Below are positions 10,903 to 21,952 of a stretch of DNA of 64,000 bases, piece by piece. Position 1 is the first letter of the stretch; the number at the start of each line of letters is the position of its first letter. A model generated the notes under the pieces. That model did not search any database and had not been told where the DNA came from. It worked only from the letters and a program-made list of their open reading frames with translations. Location: the NCBI GenBank assembly GCA_026018925.1, contig JAKSZU010000002.1:53276337-53340336 (forward strand), read 5' to 3'. Origin of the DNA: Tupaia tana (lineage: Eukaryota; Chordata; Mammalia; Scandentia; Tupaiidae). Both the position numbers and the translations under genes were made by a program.

Positions 10903-11149
10903 CCTTGGTAATTCATGATACCAGCTGAAGACATCAATACCAATAAGCGAGAAGATTCTTGCCAGGGGTGGAAGGATCTGCTTGGTGATATAGTAAGTGG
11001 CATTCAGTCTCAGAGTTGGATCCTGTAGGACTTCCACTGGGCGCCTTACCAGCTGGATAAGTGGTATTCCGGGAGTCCCATAAATGATGACATATGGCAC
11101 TCGCTCCCCAACTCGAGGTTCAGAGCGCCGGTCGTAAGCAAGCATTTTC
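10903..11149 (-). CDS. REV3L: REV3L exon: thumb subdomain
   Basis: Last base of codon 2932 plus residues 2933-3014, KMLAYDRRSEP to SWYHELPR. Acceptor AG at 11150-11151, donor GT at 10902-10901, out in phase 0. It covers the DNA-contacting thumb region (ERVPYVIIYG and YYITKQILPPLARIF are typical of B-family polymerases) just before the cysteine tail. Confidence 0.97.
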
Positions 11150-11409
11150 CTATTCAAATGCAAATGAAATACACACTCAAAGACTGTCATAGAAGGCATC
11201 TTTCCAGCAAATTAAATCAGAATTAAACAATAAAAAAGCATGAGAAATCTACATGAGGTACCTTCAAATGAGTTACTACTTCTCTGAGAACTATATACAT
11301 CTCACTTAGTTGGCACCAAGTGTGAATGCTGTGAGTTTAATATTTACTTGATACATCATTGCTATGTGGAAAATAACATGAGTTGGCAGATAGCGACTAC
11401 CTTAATATA

Positions 11410-11633
11410 TTTTTAAAGTTTATCTATCAATCTCTCTCTCTTTCGTGAAAGAGAAAGAAAAGTGAGGGTGGGGGCACTCCCAACAGGGTCTCCAAACCGT
11501 GATTCATTCCTAGTCTCAGCCATCTGAATCACGGGTATGCACATCTGCCTGGCACAGGGAAGTTCCAGGAGGGGAGCCTAGGACTTTTTTCATGTGGATT
11601 TAACTGTGCTACTGCTACGCCACCACTTGGCCT
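11410..11633 (-). mobile_element. Old SINE remnant
   Basis: GA-rich start, CACTCCCAACAGGG core, end CGCCACCACTTGGCC; diverged. Confidence 0.55.
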
Positions 11634-11639
11634 CTTAAA

Positions 11640-12052
11640 ATGTTTTTCATTCTCGAAGACTAAGAACTATCATAAATCTAACAATAAAAGATAAATAAAA
11701 TTTAACTGGTTAAACTGATTCCAGAATGATACTATCTAGTACTTTGGTAGATCAATATTAAAGACTGCCTATTGATTTTGATGTGAGAAAAGCAAATGAC
11801 TCAAGCTGTATCAGATCAGTTTCATTGTATTTAGTTTTCTAAGAAAAATCCAGAAGAGGATTTCCTCTTCCATGCATACAAAGTAGGGTGGATATTCATT
11901 TACCTTCAGTGAGGTTTCATGTGGGCAGGTAAATAAACAATTGTGTTTCTGTGCCTGTGGACTAGGTGCCTTTCGTTTACTCCAGATTTGCGCAGAATCC
12001 CAGGACTATACTGGCTAAGTGCAGAGGGTTGTGCTATTGTGTATATTGTTAC
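11640..12052. other. Unique intronic DNA
   Basis: Nothing recognised up to the exon. Confidence 0.35.
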
Positions 12053-12243
12053 CTTGTAAGTTCAAGTGCTGGCACACAAGCTCCCGGTTTGTAAGAAAAA
12101 CTTCCTCTGTATTCCTTGGCAAAGATAAAATCCTGTATGCTGGCTTTTCCTTCCAGAAGCTTCATACATTGTCGCTGAACATACTGTTTAATTAGACTTA
12201 TATCTCTCGTTTCAAATAGCAGCTTTAGAGAACGCTCGAGTAT
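12053..12243 (-). CDS. REV3L: REV3L exon: palm to thumb
   Basis: Residues 2869-2931 plus two bases of R2932 (AG, completed by G of the next exon). Acceptor AAG at 12244-12246, donor GGTAAC at 12053-12048. Encodes ILERSLKLLFETRDISLIKQ to CVPALELT, a mainly helical stretch that follows the KKRY element. Confidence 0.97.
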
Positions 12244-12459
12244 CTTAAATAAATGGAAAAAGATACGCACAAAAAGATAAAATATCCCCTGCTATGTGTC
12301 ACCATCATTAGCATATATTCAACTGTGTAACTACTGGATAACTTGCTGATCTGCCGAAACAGTCTGTGTATAATAATGACGGGATAATAAAAATGACTGG
12401 ACATTGGAAAACCTTTTGGGACTTTATATTGCTTGCCAGTTTTAAAAATAGGATATCAT

Positions 12460-12572
12460 GGGGCCAGCAGGTGGCATAGTGGTTAAGGCGGCTGGACTCC
12501 CACATGGCTGACTGTGGTTCAAGTCCTGGACCTGGCAGCTTGCATTCTCTCTCTTTCCCTCCCCCCCACCCT

Positions 12573-12611
<39 letters not shown>

Positions 12612-12674
12612 ACTTCAAAATAAAATAGAATAGAATAGAATAAAATAATACAATGAATAAAGTTAAATATAAAA
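12460..12674 (+). mobile_element. SINE-B copy with perfect TSD
   Basis: Bounded by identical 16-bp repeats AAAAATAGGATATCAT at 12444-12459 and 12675-12690. Contains (CT)n at 12580-12607 and an (AATAG)n/(AAAT)n tail. Confidence 0.96.
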
Positions 12675-12826
12675 AAAAATAGGATATCATATAATTTGAG
12701 GAAGATCCTATTAGAAAGATATACAGGTAAACATTTGGCATCTGATAAGCAATTTTAATCATTTAATTTTTTTCTTTAAATAGTGAATACACTCTAAGCA
12801 CACACACAAAAACCATGATTTCTTGT

Positions 12827-13059
12827 ATTTTTTTTTTTTTTCTTTATGAGAGGGAGAAAAGGAGAAAGACAGGGATAGGCCATTTTTCCTTCCAGCAAGA
12901 CTGTTACAGTCTTCATGCTCTAGCCTCCCAATTAGCTAGGATTATAGGCATGTAAAACTGCCCAGATTTTCAGGTTGGCACAGGAAACAAACCTGGACCT
13001 ACCATACGTCTTCCAGTGTCTTAAATGGTGGTACTACCTGCACATCACCATGGTGGGCC
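12827..13059 (-). mobile_element. tRNA-7SL chimeric SINE
   Basis: Read on the minus strand it has a tRNA-like head (GGCCCACCATGGTGATGTG, B-box-like GGTTTGTTTCC) followed by a central 7SL/Alu-type block (CCTATAATCCTAGCTAATTG, GGAGGCT) and a CT-rich end. Old and diverged. Same architecture as 34618-34850. Confidence 0.7.
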
Positions 13060-13497
13060 AAATGTAATTTTTGTATTAACTTTTTAAAAAGGACCTGATT
13101 CAGTTATGGAAAGTATAGAGAGAAGTTTAAACATAACCAAGCAGTCACGTAAAAATCAGTCTTTTGTTATTTTTTTCCCTTTACCTCTGGGCTGTCAGAT
13201 CTAAGGATGTGCTCAAATGGCTCGTACCCAGGCCTACTTTGGTCCCCTACCTGTGGACCTCCCTGTACGCTGCCTTTTGCCTTTTGATAGTGCTGATTAA
13301 AAACAAAGAATGTTCTGTGTTGGAAATACTTCTAGGAAATGCAGTCGATTTATGTGCAGTGGATTTATGTAGTCAACTGAATTTTAAGTAGTTCTGAGTG
13401 AAAATTTTGTTATCTCATTCTAAATATTAGAACCTATGTATATTTATACAGTAAGTTTGTCAGTTTAGCTTAAGTACAATCCTCACAAAGAAAGGAT

Positions 13498-13744
13498 GTA
13501 CTGAATGGTGGTGTGGTGGTTAAGGTAGCAGGATCTCATATGGTAGACTACATGGTTTGAGACCAGGATTTAGTGGCTTGAGAAACAAGCCAGGCATGTG
13601 TGTATGCAAGCCTAACATCCTGAAAAGAGGGAGAAATGGAGATGGGATTGCAGTATAACCATTCCCATGGGGAGTGCTTTGTCACCTTCTCTCTCTCTCT
13701 CTCTTTTTCTTTCTGGTGAGTGCATGTGCCCTTTGGCAAAAAAG
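13498..13744 (+). mobile_element. SINE-C copy
   Basis: GGTGTGGTGGTTAAGG A box, ACATGGTTTGAGACC B-box region, end GTGCCCTTTGGCAAAAAA. Confidence 0.85.
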
Positions 13745-14340
13745 AATGATACTGTATATTCCCAATTTACATATTTTGTATATTATATGATACATTAAGT
13801 CAACTTGTTATGCTCCTAATACTCTCATAAAACTCAGTATATAGAGTATATTTCCATTTATACTATTTATTTTTGGTTTCCCATAGAAGAAATCTGGGCC
13901 TGAGTAAAGAATAAAATAAAATACTCTGACTCAAATTACTGTTATTGAGAAATTTGGGTCATTTATATTGCCACTATCCAGAATCTTCATAATTTACACT
14001 AGATAACCGAAGTAAAGGAAATTTATGTTAATTTGGGATGGATTATGTTAATTTTATAAAGTCTCTGTTAGTAGTTTCTTTTCTTTTCCCTGCTCCCTAG
14101 CTTTTGGGAACTGTTAGATGACAGTATACATTATCATCTCCAGGTGACAGGCAGGAAACACTTTCAAGTTCACATACTACTTTTTAGCGATTTTGGTAAA
14201 ATGTAAGGTAGGGAGAAGAAATCAGAAACTAAGGATTAAAATAAAATAAATAGTTTTCATTAGAAATAAAATTCTCAAAATTCATACAGTTCTTCCTTTA
14301 GTTATATAGGATATAGTTTTTCTACCTAGATGTGTGCTTA
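13745..14340. other. AT-rich intronic DNA
   Basis: Nothing recognised. Confidence 0.35.
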
Positions 14341-14350
14341 AGGAGTTACA

Positions 14351-14425
14351 TTGGGTCGTTGGGAAAGTCATGATGTATTTTTGTATAAAAACCGAAAATA
14401 CGTCATGACTTTTCTGACAACCTAA
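14351..14425. mobile_element. Mariner-type MITE, copy 3
   Basis: 75 bp. TTGGGTCGTTGGGAAAGTC pairs with the inverted right end TTAGGTTGTCAGAAAAGTC; the inner arms CATGA(C/T)GTATTTT also pair, making this the cleanest hairpin of the three. TA on the right; the left TA is mutated to CA. Confidence 0.88.
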
Positions 14426-14431
14426 TATTTT

Positions 14432-14620
14432 TTTTTTTTTATTATTTTTATTTTACTTTTTTTATTTATTATTATTATCATTATTATTTTCCAGTTTGAT
14501 CAGAGAGAAACAGAGAGAGAGAGAGGAAGTGAGAAAGCAAGCCACCGGGTCCAAGACTTGAACCATGGTTGGCCATGTGGGAGTCCAGCGCCTTTAACCA
14601 CCATGCTACTTGCCAGCCCC
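14432..14620 (-). mobile_element. SINE-B inserted at MITE edge
   Basis: TSD ACAACCTAATATTTTT (about 14417 and 14621) uses the right terminus of the MITE, so the SINE landed after the MITE was in place. Confidence 0.93.
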
Positions 14621-14696
14621 ACAACCTAATATTTTTAACAGATTCTTTAGTCACTTATTTCTCACAGATAAAAAGACAAAATAGAAAAAAAATTAC

Positions 14697-14834
14697 CTTT
14701 GAAACAGCAGGGCAGGAATCTCTTCTAACTGTTTCTATTCCTTTTGCATCAAATACCGGGTCCTTTTGATCCAGTGTTTCATACATGTAACCCACATATC
14801 TCTTTTTTGTTTGTAAAACACAGGGCAAATAAAC
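14697..14834 (-). CDS. REV3L: REV3L exon: palm, KKRY motif
   Basis: Residues 2823-2868, phase 0 both ends, VYLPCVLQTKKRYVGYMYET to CPAVSK. The KKRY (2832-2835) is the conserved B-family element that contacts the primer end next to the active site. Acceptor TAG at 14835-14837, donor GTAATT at 14696-14691. Confidence 0.97.
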
Positions 14835-15039
14835 CTATGGTGAAATTAACAAAATGCCTCTCAATAACCATTTTATCTTTACCACAATTGTTTCATTTTT
14901 GTCTCTCTGCTTTTTTTAATTAAATGTTAATTATGAAAAAATTCTCAGTTTCACTTAGGGCCAAATTCATGACTAACACCTGGAGATGAAAGACACAAAA
15001 TGAACTGTTTCTTACTTTACCACTCACTCACTGCTTTTC

Positions 15040-15790
15040 TTGTACTACCAACTCTGCTCCAATTTCAACTGACACTGCTCTCTCAAAAGTCACTAGTCGT
15101 ATCTTTTTAAACAATAAAAAAACATTTTAAGTAATACCTACATATGGTACAAAATGGAAAAGTTCTGAGAGGATAAAATGAAAAGTCCTTTAGCCTCCTC
15201 ATCCTGTTCCCTGGAGACATTCTATTACTGGTTTTCTGTGTATTCTTCCAGAGACATTGTATGCAAATACATGTACTTATATGCTCTTCTCCTCATAACC
15301 GTACCTTGCCGTATATGCCACTCTGAAATTTGCTTATTTAATTTAATAGTATATTTTGGAGAACATTCTATCATAGCACAGAAAGCTCATTTTGTGGGGC
15401 TGGCAGGTGGCATGGTGTAAAGATGCTGGACTCCCACATGGCTGACCGCGGTTCAAGTCCTGGACCTGGTGGCTTGCTTTCTCACTTTCCCTCTCTCTCT
15501 TTTTCTGTTTCTCTCTGATCAAACTGGAAAAAAATAAAAATAAATAAAGTTAAATAAAATTAAAAAAAAAAAGAAAGCTCATTTTGTTTTGTAGCCTCTC
15601 AGGTGTCCATACCAATTTATGGAACCAATTATCTAGTCTGGGCTATGAAGATGTTTTCAATCTTTCGGAATCAATATCTTGCCCAAATTAATCTGTAGGA
15701 TAAATTCTTTGAAATGGAACTCCTGGACCAATGGTCTGTGCCTTTTTGGTCCCTTCTTCTAACCCCAAACTTTTTTCCATATTTATTTTT
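15040..15790 (+). mobile_element. L1-derived 3'-end-type sequence, interrupted
   Basis: Flanks of the SINE at 15396 carry phrases such as ATCTGTAGGATAAATTC and GAAATGGAACTCCTGG that occur in old L1M 3' regions. Weak match; family uncertain. Confidence 0.4.
15396..15571 (+). mobile_element. SINE-B copy with perfect TSD
   Basis: Identical 16-bp AGAAAGCTCATTTTGT at 15380-15395 and 15572-15587. B box GGTTCAAGTCC intact. Confidence 0.95.
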
Positions 15791-15977
15791 ATACTGACAA
15801 ATAAAAATTATGTATGTTTATCATGTACAATATATTGTTTTGAAATATATACTTTATGGAATGTGAAAGCTTTTTCAATACTCACATTAAATGTAAATGG
15901 CCCAAACATTCCATTTAAAAGGCAAAATAGATCAGACCAGATAAAAAAAAGACTCAGCTACAAGCTACCTATTAAAA

Positions 15978-16168
15978 ATGTTGACTGTGGTTTGAGTCCT
16001 GGACCTAGTGGCTTGAAACTCATACTAGGCGCATGTGCCTGTATGCCAGAATGGAGGAGAATGGATTGCAGTGTGGCCATCCCCCTGGGGGTGATTTCTC
16101 GCTTTTTGTCTCTCTGTTTCTCCAGTGAGTGCACATGCCTTATAGCAAGAGTCTCTATTAAAAACAAA
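15978..16168 (+). mobile_element. SINE-A copy, 5'-truncated
   Basis: Starts in the B-box region (GACTGTGGTTTGAGTCC); the A box is absent. Confidence 0.85.
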
Positions 16169-16169
16169 T

Positions 16170-16331
16170 AGGGGCCAGCAGGTGGTGTGGTGGTTGAGGG
16201 CACTGGACTCCCACATGGCTGATCACAGTTTGAGTACTGGACCTGGCAGCTTGCTTTCTCCCTTTCTCTCTCTCCCTCTCTGGTCAAATTTAAATAAATA
16301 AAGTTAAATAATCCTTTAAAACAACAACAAC
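16170..16331 (+). mobile_element. SINE-B copy
   Basis: Inserted at the tail of the truncated SINE-A. GGGGCCAGCAGGTGG head, (CAA)n end. Confidence 0.9.
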
Positions 16332-16373
16332 GAGAAAACAAACTCAAACAAACAAAAAGAAATGTGCTTTAGA

Positions 16374-16615
16374 GGGGTCAGCAGATTGCATAGGAGTTAA
16401 AGCGCTGGACTCCCACATGGCTGACCTGGCTTGAGTCCTGGTTTGAAACGCAGGGTGTGTGTGTGTGGGTGTCCAAAATTCAGGGAGGAGAATGGAGGAG
16501 AAGGGACTGCAGCCTGTCCACCACCCCAGGGAGTGATTTCTCATTTTCCCTCTTACTCTCTCTCTCTCTCTTTCCAGTGAGCGCACGTGCCCTAAGGCAG
16601 AAACATCTACAAAAA
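16374..16615 (+). mobile_element. SINE-A/C copy with TSD
   Basis: Flanked by AAATGTGCTTTA and AAATGTACTTTA (one mismatch). The B box appears damaged (CCTGGCTTGAGTCC). Confidence 0.85.
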
Positions 16616-16694
16616 TAAAGAAAAATGTACTTTAACATAAGGATGTACAAAGGTTAAAAATAAAAAGATAGAAAAAGATATATAATCATCCAGA

Positions 16695-17015
16695 GGGCAG
16701 CCATGGGGATTGGTTCCAGGAACCCCTGTAGATACCAATATCTGAAAATGCTGAACTCTCTGATATAAAATGGCCTAGTATTTGCATATAACCTACCCAT
16801 ATCCTCCTCTATACTTTAAATCATCTCTAGATTACTTATATTACTAATACAACATAAATGCTATGTAAACAATTATTATTCTGAATTTAGGGAATAATGC
16901 CAAGAAAAAAGTCTGTACATGTTTAGTACTAATGCAACCTATTAAAAAATTTTTTTTAATCTGATGTTGGTTGAATGTGTGGATGCAGAGCCCATGGATA
17001 TGGTGGGCCACCTAT
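16695..17015. mobile_element. MER2/Tigger-type DNA transposon remnant
   Basis: Internal phrases TATAAAATGGCCTAGTATT, TTAAATCATCTCTAGATTA and GGGAATAATGCCAAGAAAA, and an end GATGCAGAGCCCATGGATA, fit the MER2 group of non-autonomous pogo/Tigger elements. Sits inside the L1 ORF2 remnant. Confidence 0.75.
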
Positions 17016-17171
17016 ACATGCTAATAACAGTAATCAAAAGAAAGCTTAAGTAACTACTTTGATACCAGAAAAAGTACATTTGAAGATGAGCAATATTATC
17101 AAAGATAAAGCATCAATTCATCAAGAACATATATAATTCTAAATGTGTATGCACCTGCTAAGAAAATTTCA

Positions 17172-17385
17172 AGGGCTAGCCACATAGTCTAGTGATTATG
17201 GGAGCTAGATCCTCCACAGTTGACAGTGGTTTGAATCTTGCCCCTATAGATTGAAAAACCACACCAGGTTAAGTATTCATGTTTGAAATTCCAACAGGAT
17301 GGAGAAATGGGGAAGAGACTGCAATGTGACTACTACGCCCCATTGGGTGGGTATTTTCCTCCTCTTTCCCAAGTGAATACACATG
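17172..17385 (+). mobile_element. Old SINE-C copy
   Basis: AAGGGCTAGCCACATAGTC head, ACAGTGGTTTGAATCTTG B-box region. Confidence 0.7.
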
Positions 17386-17545
17386 TTATATGATTATATC
17401 CTTAATTTGATTAATATACACTATATAGAAGCTTTGAAAAACCATATTGTACTTCACAAAGCTATAGGATTATGTGTAAACCAGAAATCACAATAAAAAA
17501 GAAAAACTTGCAGCTAAACCAGTGTTGAGGAAAATTTAAAAATAA

Positions 17546-17711
17546 TCGATCATGGTTTGATTCCTGGACCCAGTGACTTGAAACTCACGCCAGGAACATG
17601 TGCATGTGTGCCCAAGATACTGAGAGAGGAGAATGGAGAAGAAGAGATGGCAGCATGGCTGTCTCCCTGGGATGATTTCTCACTTTCTGTCTCTTTGCCT
17701 CTCTCTGTCTT
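17546..17711 (+). mobile_element. SINE-A copy, truncated at both ends
   Basis: From the B box (CATGGTTTGATTCC) to CTCTCTGTCTT; its 3' end is cut by the next SINE. Confidence 0.8.
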
Positions 17712-17958
17712 AGGGGTCACCTGGTTGCATAGCAGTTGTAGCACTGGGCTTCATCATTGCTGACTGCAGTTTGAGTCTCAGACCCAGTTTCTTGAAACTC
17801 ATGCCAGGCGCATGTGCGTGTGTGCCCAAAATCCCTAGAGGAGAATGGACTGAGGCATGACCATCCCCCTGGAGGGTGATTCTCATGTCCTTTCTCTCTC
17901 TGTCTCTCAGGCGAGTGCACATACCCTACAACAAAAATCTTTCTTAAAAAAAAAAAAG
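17712..17958 (+). mobile_element. SINE-A copy
   Basis: AGGGGTCACCTGGTTGCATAG head, end CCCTACAACAAAAATC, A tail. Confidence 0.8.
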
Positions 17959-18151
17959 CACACAAAGCTCAAAGTAAGCAGAGGAAGGAATAACAGAATG
18001 CAGATTAATAAAATGTTTTTTCAAAAGGTTCAGGAAACTGATAAACCTCCACTACAATGAACAACAAAAAAGGAAAAATAACTATAAAAATTATTATTGA
18101 AAGAAGGTTGCTACTAAAGATCCAATAATTCACAATAAGAAAATATGAACA

Positions 18152-18340
18152 GGGGGCCGGCGGGTGGCATGATGGTTAGGGAGGCTGGATTCCCACATTG
18201 CAGACTGAAGTGCAATCCCTGGACCTGGCTGGCAGCTTGCTTTCTCTCTTTCCCCCTCTCTCTGTTTCTCTCTGGTCAACTTTTTAAAAAAAGTCAAATA
18301 AGATAATGACAATGAATAAAATTAAATAATTATTTTAAAA
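18152..18340 (+). mobile_element. SINE-B copy with TSD
   Basis: AGAAAATATGAACA before and AGAAAGTATGAACA after (one mismatch); interrupts the L1. Confidence 0.9.
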
Positions 18341-18944
18341 AAGAAAGTATGAACAATTCATGCAAATACATTTGACAACTTAGAAGAAATGGACAATTCT
18401 TTGATAAACAAAAGTTATCAAAACAGACATGAGAAGAGTCTGAATAATGCAATACCTATTAAAGATGTTTAATTTGTAATTATAAACCTTCTTCCAAATC
18501 AAATTCTGTCTCTAGATGTTTTCACTGGAAGAAAAAAATTGTACCAATCTTTCACATTTTGTCTTTCAGAAAATAGGAGAACATGTCCAACTCAGTTTAC
18601 AAGGGCAGTATTTTCTTGCTCTAAATCCAGACAATACAAAATACAGAACTACAGTTCAATATTCATCATGAAAATATGCATCATAATTTTAAACAAATAT
18701 TTGTTTTCTTTGAGAAGTTTTGCTCTTATGTTTAGTCTGTGAGTTATATTAGGTACACTGTTGTGTATGCTATTCTCCAAACACACCAAGCTTTTCACTT
18801 TATCAGATGGGTTGAGTGACCATCATATACATATTTCTAAAACAGCATCCATCGCTATGTTTTCTACCTTTACTCTCCTTTCTCTTTCCCAATTCGAATG
18901 CTCATCCTTCAGGATAAATACCATATCTGAGTTCCCTCTCTCTT

Positions 18945-19457
18945 TTTTAAAGGCTTTTGCCATAGGGTGTTTACACCCACAGAAAAGAGCTAGAGAGAGG
19001 GAAAGTAAGAAATTACTGCCTGGGGAGAGGATAGCCACACTGCAATCCCTTTTCCTTCATTCTCCTCTTGGGATTTTGAGCAAGCATACACATGGAGTAA
19101 TTTTTTTTTTTTTGGAGAGCTTTTTCGCTATAGGGCGCGTGCACTCGCCAGACAGACAGAGAGAGACATAGAGACAGAAAGCGAGAAATCATCCCCCAGG
19201 GGGGATGGTCACGCCGCAATCCCTTCTCCTCCATTCTCCTCTCGGGATCTTGGGCACGCACGCACACGCGCCCAGCGTGAGTTGTAAGCCACCGGGTCCA
19301 AGACGCGAACCGCAGTCGACTACGTGGGAGTCCAGCGACATAGCCATTACGTTAACTGCTGGTTCCCCACATGGAGTAATTTTTAAGCTGCTGGGTCCAG
19401 GGCTTGTACTGCAGATGGCCACGTGGGAGTCCAGTACCTCAACACTACCTGTTGGCT
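18945..19457 (-). mobile_element. SINE-A-like host split by a younger SINE-A
   Basis: Left part 18945-19100 (TTTTGCCATAGGGTG to ACACATGGAGTAATTTTT) resumes at 19368 (CACATGGAGTAATTTTTAAG) and ends CACTACCTGTTGGC. Confidence 0.88.
19101..19367 (-). mobile_element. Young SINE-A nested in SINE
   Basis: CpG-rich (ACGCACGCACACGCGCCC), TSD CACATGGAGTAATTTTT on both sides drawn from the host SINE. Confidence 0.94.
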
Positions 19458-19858
19458 TCCTGAATTCTCTTTGAATCTCTTTTGGCACAATTCAGAGTAG
19501 CTACATTAAGGTAAATATTTGGGAGTCATCTTTGACTCTTCTTCCTCTTCTATCCTTTCCACATTTGCCCTAAATCAATCACATCTAACTCTTGCACATC
19601 CTTCTTTCTCAGTATCTCTCACATTGTCCTTTATTTTCCCTATTGTAATTTCACTAGTTAAGGCTATATAGGTTGTAAGAGGCATTCTGTCTTGAGGTTG
19701 TCCTCTTCCCAATCCATCTTGTATGTTACTGAGAGGCTAATACTCTCCAAATAGTTCCGATCACATCGCTGTCTTGCTTGATAACTTCTATGATTTAAAT
19801 GTGTCTCCTCCAAAATTCAAGCACTACCAAAATGATGGAATTGAAAGGTGGGGCCGGG

Positions 19859-20131
19859 GGACCAGCAGTTGGCGTAATGGCTATGTCGCTGGACTCCCAT
19901 GTAGTCGACCGCAGTTCAAGTCCCATACCCAGTGGCTTAAACTCACGCTGGGCACGTGTGTGTGCGTGCCCAAGATCCCGAGAGGAGAATGGAGGAGAAG
20001 GGACTGTGGCATGGCCATCCTCCCCGGAGGGTGATTTCTCACTTTCTGTTTTTCTGTCTCTCTCTGGCTTTCTGGCGAGTGCACACGCTTTATAGCAAAA
20101 ACCTCTCCAAAAAAAAAGAAGAAGAAGAAAG
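19859..20131 (+). mobile_element. SINE-A inserted in the LTR
   Basis: GGGACCAGCAGTTGGCGTAA head; TSD GAAAGGTGG on both sides; (GAA)n tail. Confidence 0.92.
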
Positions 20132-20283
20132 GTGGAGCCTTTAAGAGGTAATTATGTAATAGTACGTAATAGGGCTACTCCCCTCATGAATGTCATTACG
20201 TACCCTTGTAAAGGTTTGAAGGGGGACGTTCATTCCTTTTTGCCCTTCTACCTCTGCTACATAGGGATGCAATAAGAAGGCCC

Positions 20284-20545
20284 TCAGACCAGGCAGTGGC
20301 ATGGTGATTAAGGTAGTTGGATCCCACATAGTGTACTATTCAGTTTGAGTCCCAGACTCAGTTTCTCAAAAAACACACCGGGCAGGTGTGTGTGTGCATG
20401 TCCAATATTACCTAAAGGAGAAATGGAGAAGGAACTGTGGTGTGGGGGGGGCGCTTTCTCACTTTCTTTCTCTCTTCCTCCAGCTTGTGTGTGTACCCTC
20501 TAGCAAAGAAAGGAAGGAAGGAAAGGAAGGAAGAAAGCAAGTGGG
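20284..20545 (+). mobile_element. SINE-C inserted in the LTR
   Basis: CAGACCAGGCAGTGGCATGG head, end CCTCTAGCAAAG, tail grown into (GGAA)n. Confidence 0.82.
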
Positions 20546-20809
20546 CAATCCCTCACAAGATGCTACTGCCTTGATTTTGAACTTCCCAACCTCTAAAACT
20601 GTGAAAAATAAATTCCTGTTCTCTATAGATTATCCAGTCTATGGTATTTTGTTATAGCAGCACAAACAGACTAGCACAATACTATTCACTGATTGAAGTT
20701 TGAATACTTCAGGTTGACATTCACAACACGCTACAGTCTGGTCTCAACTTCATTTTTCCAAAGTTATAACCTGCTACTCGCTATTACCGTAGCACTTTTA
20801 AAAAATATG

Positions 20810-20836
20810 TATTGTTTTTTTTAATCTGACCAGAAA

Positions 20837-20918
<82 letters not shown>

Positions 20919-20999
20919 CACCAAGTCCGGGACTTAAACCATGGTCGGCCATGTTCGGGAGTACAGTGCCTCAACCACCACGCCACTTGTTGGTTTCTC
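20810..20999 (-). mobile_element. SINE-B copy with (CA)n(GA)n
   Basis: TTTAATCTGACCAGAAA, then the microsatellite, then a head ending CACTTGTTGGT. Confidence 0.85.
20840..20911. repeat. (CA)19(GA)16 microsatellite
   Basis: Compound dinucleotide tract inside the SINE-B; likely polymorphic. Confidence 0.97.
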
Positions 21000-21414
21000 A
21001 TAGTGCTATTTTTTAAGCTCCACATCCTCACATCCTTCTACATGCCATTTTTTTCAATGCAGAATGATTGTGGCCTCAGGGCTGCCTATTGAAATTAGAA
21101 CCATTTTCCAGTAGAGTGTGCAATGTTACCTCCTACAAAGAGTCTCCTATTCAGTCCAAGAGGCCACAATTTCTCTCTTTTTTTGTGTCCTTACAGTGAA
21201 TACAAAGACTACTTTTATGAGACGTTTCATAATTTTGCAATCAAAGAGTTTACTTTTATACATTTCAAATATTTTTGGGGGGATTGCTAGCTCTTAGAGG
21301 GCAGTACAGTGTTATATGCTTCTCTGTACTACACAGAACTACTAGGTTTAGTATTTTTACATAGAAGTAAATATATATTTGCTATCTAAAGGTAAGTGAA
21401 AAGAGCAGAAAGTC

Positions 21415-21952
21415 CTGTGGCAGACTGCATTTTGTAGAGAATGAGTATCTCTAATTTTACACAGTCTTATAATGTATGTCTAAGATTCTTTACATTAATA
21501 GATTAGGTCTATGTTCCCTCCTCTTAAATCTAGGGAGGCTGCTAACTCTGTGGGACTTTGAGCATGGGTCATAAAAAGCAAGATAGCTTTTGTTTTTTTC
21601 TCTTTGGGCTGGTCACCCCTAGAACACCCATCACGCTGAGGAAGAACAAGCAGCCCTGAAGAAAGGCAGTAGGTAGCTGTTCCAGGTGTATCCCAACCAG
21701 AAGCCAGCACCAACCACCAGACCTAAGAGTAAGCACACTTGAGATGATCTCGGCCCTTAGCTGTTGGCTGAGTTACACCCAGCCTTTACATCTTCCCAGT
21801 TGAGGACCTAGAAGAGGCAGAGCAATGACCAGCCACCCCTACTATACCCTTTCTGAATTCCTGGGTCGTGAAATCTGTGAGCAGAATGAAATGCTGGTAG
21901 TTTTATATCGTTAAGTTTGGAGAGGTGAGCTAAACAGCAACAGTAACTGGAA
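21415..21952 (+). mobile_element. MLT1-type LTR
   Basis: TGTGGCAGACTGCATTTTG start; internal TAGGGAGGCTGCTAACTC; terminus AACAGCAACAGTAACTGGAA, typical of MaLR MLT1. Solo LTR, no internal region. Confidence 0.75.

Larger units (their letters stand above)
15885..18700 (+). mobile_element. L1 ORF2 remnant broken by later insertions
   Basis: Pieces in correct ORF2 order: 15885-15977 (start of the endonuclease region, TTAAATGTAAATGGCC), 17016-17171 (ATCAATTCATCAAGAAC, ATGTGTATGCACCTGC), 17975-18151 (reverse-transcriptase side, GCAGAGGAAGGAATAACAG), 18341-18700 (GAAATGGACAATTC, GATGTTTTCACTGG, AACTACAGTTCAATATTC). At least seven SINEs and a MER2-like element lie between. Non-functional, many stops. 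Confidence 0.75.
19783..20680 (+). mobile_element. MaLR LTR (MST-like), split by two SINEs
   Basis: TGATTTAAATGTGTCTCC start, TGAATGTCATTACGTACCC middle, then TTATCCAGTCTATGGTATT and CAAACAGACTAGCACA end, the layout of MST/THE1-type solo LTRs of mammalian LTR retrotransposons. No internal coding region is present. Confidence 0.78.

Noticed and set aside
19783-20680. LTR considered as a provirus or alternative promoter
   Set aside because: Only a solo MaLR LTR interrupted by two SINEs; no internal region and no transcript evidence available.
20810-20999. Microsatellites considered as regulatory Z-DNA elements
   Set aside because: They are expansions inside SINE-B bodies and occur throughout; nothing ties them to a promoter.
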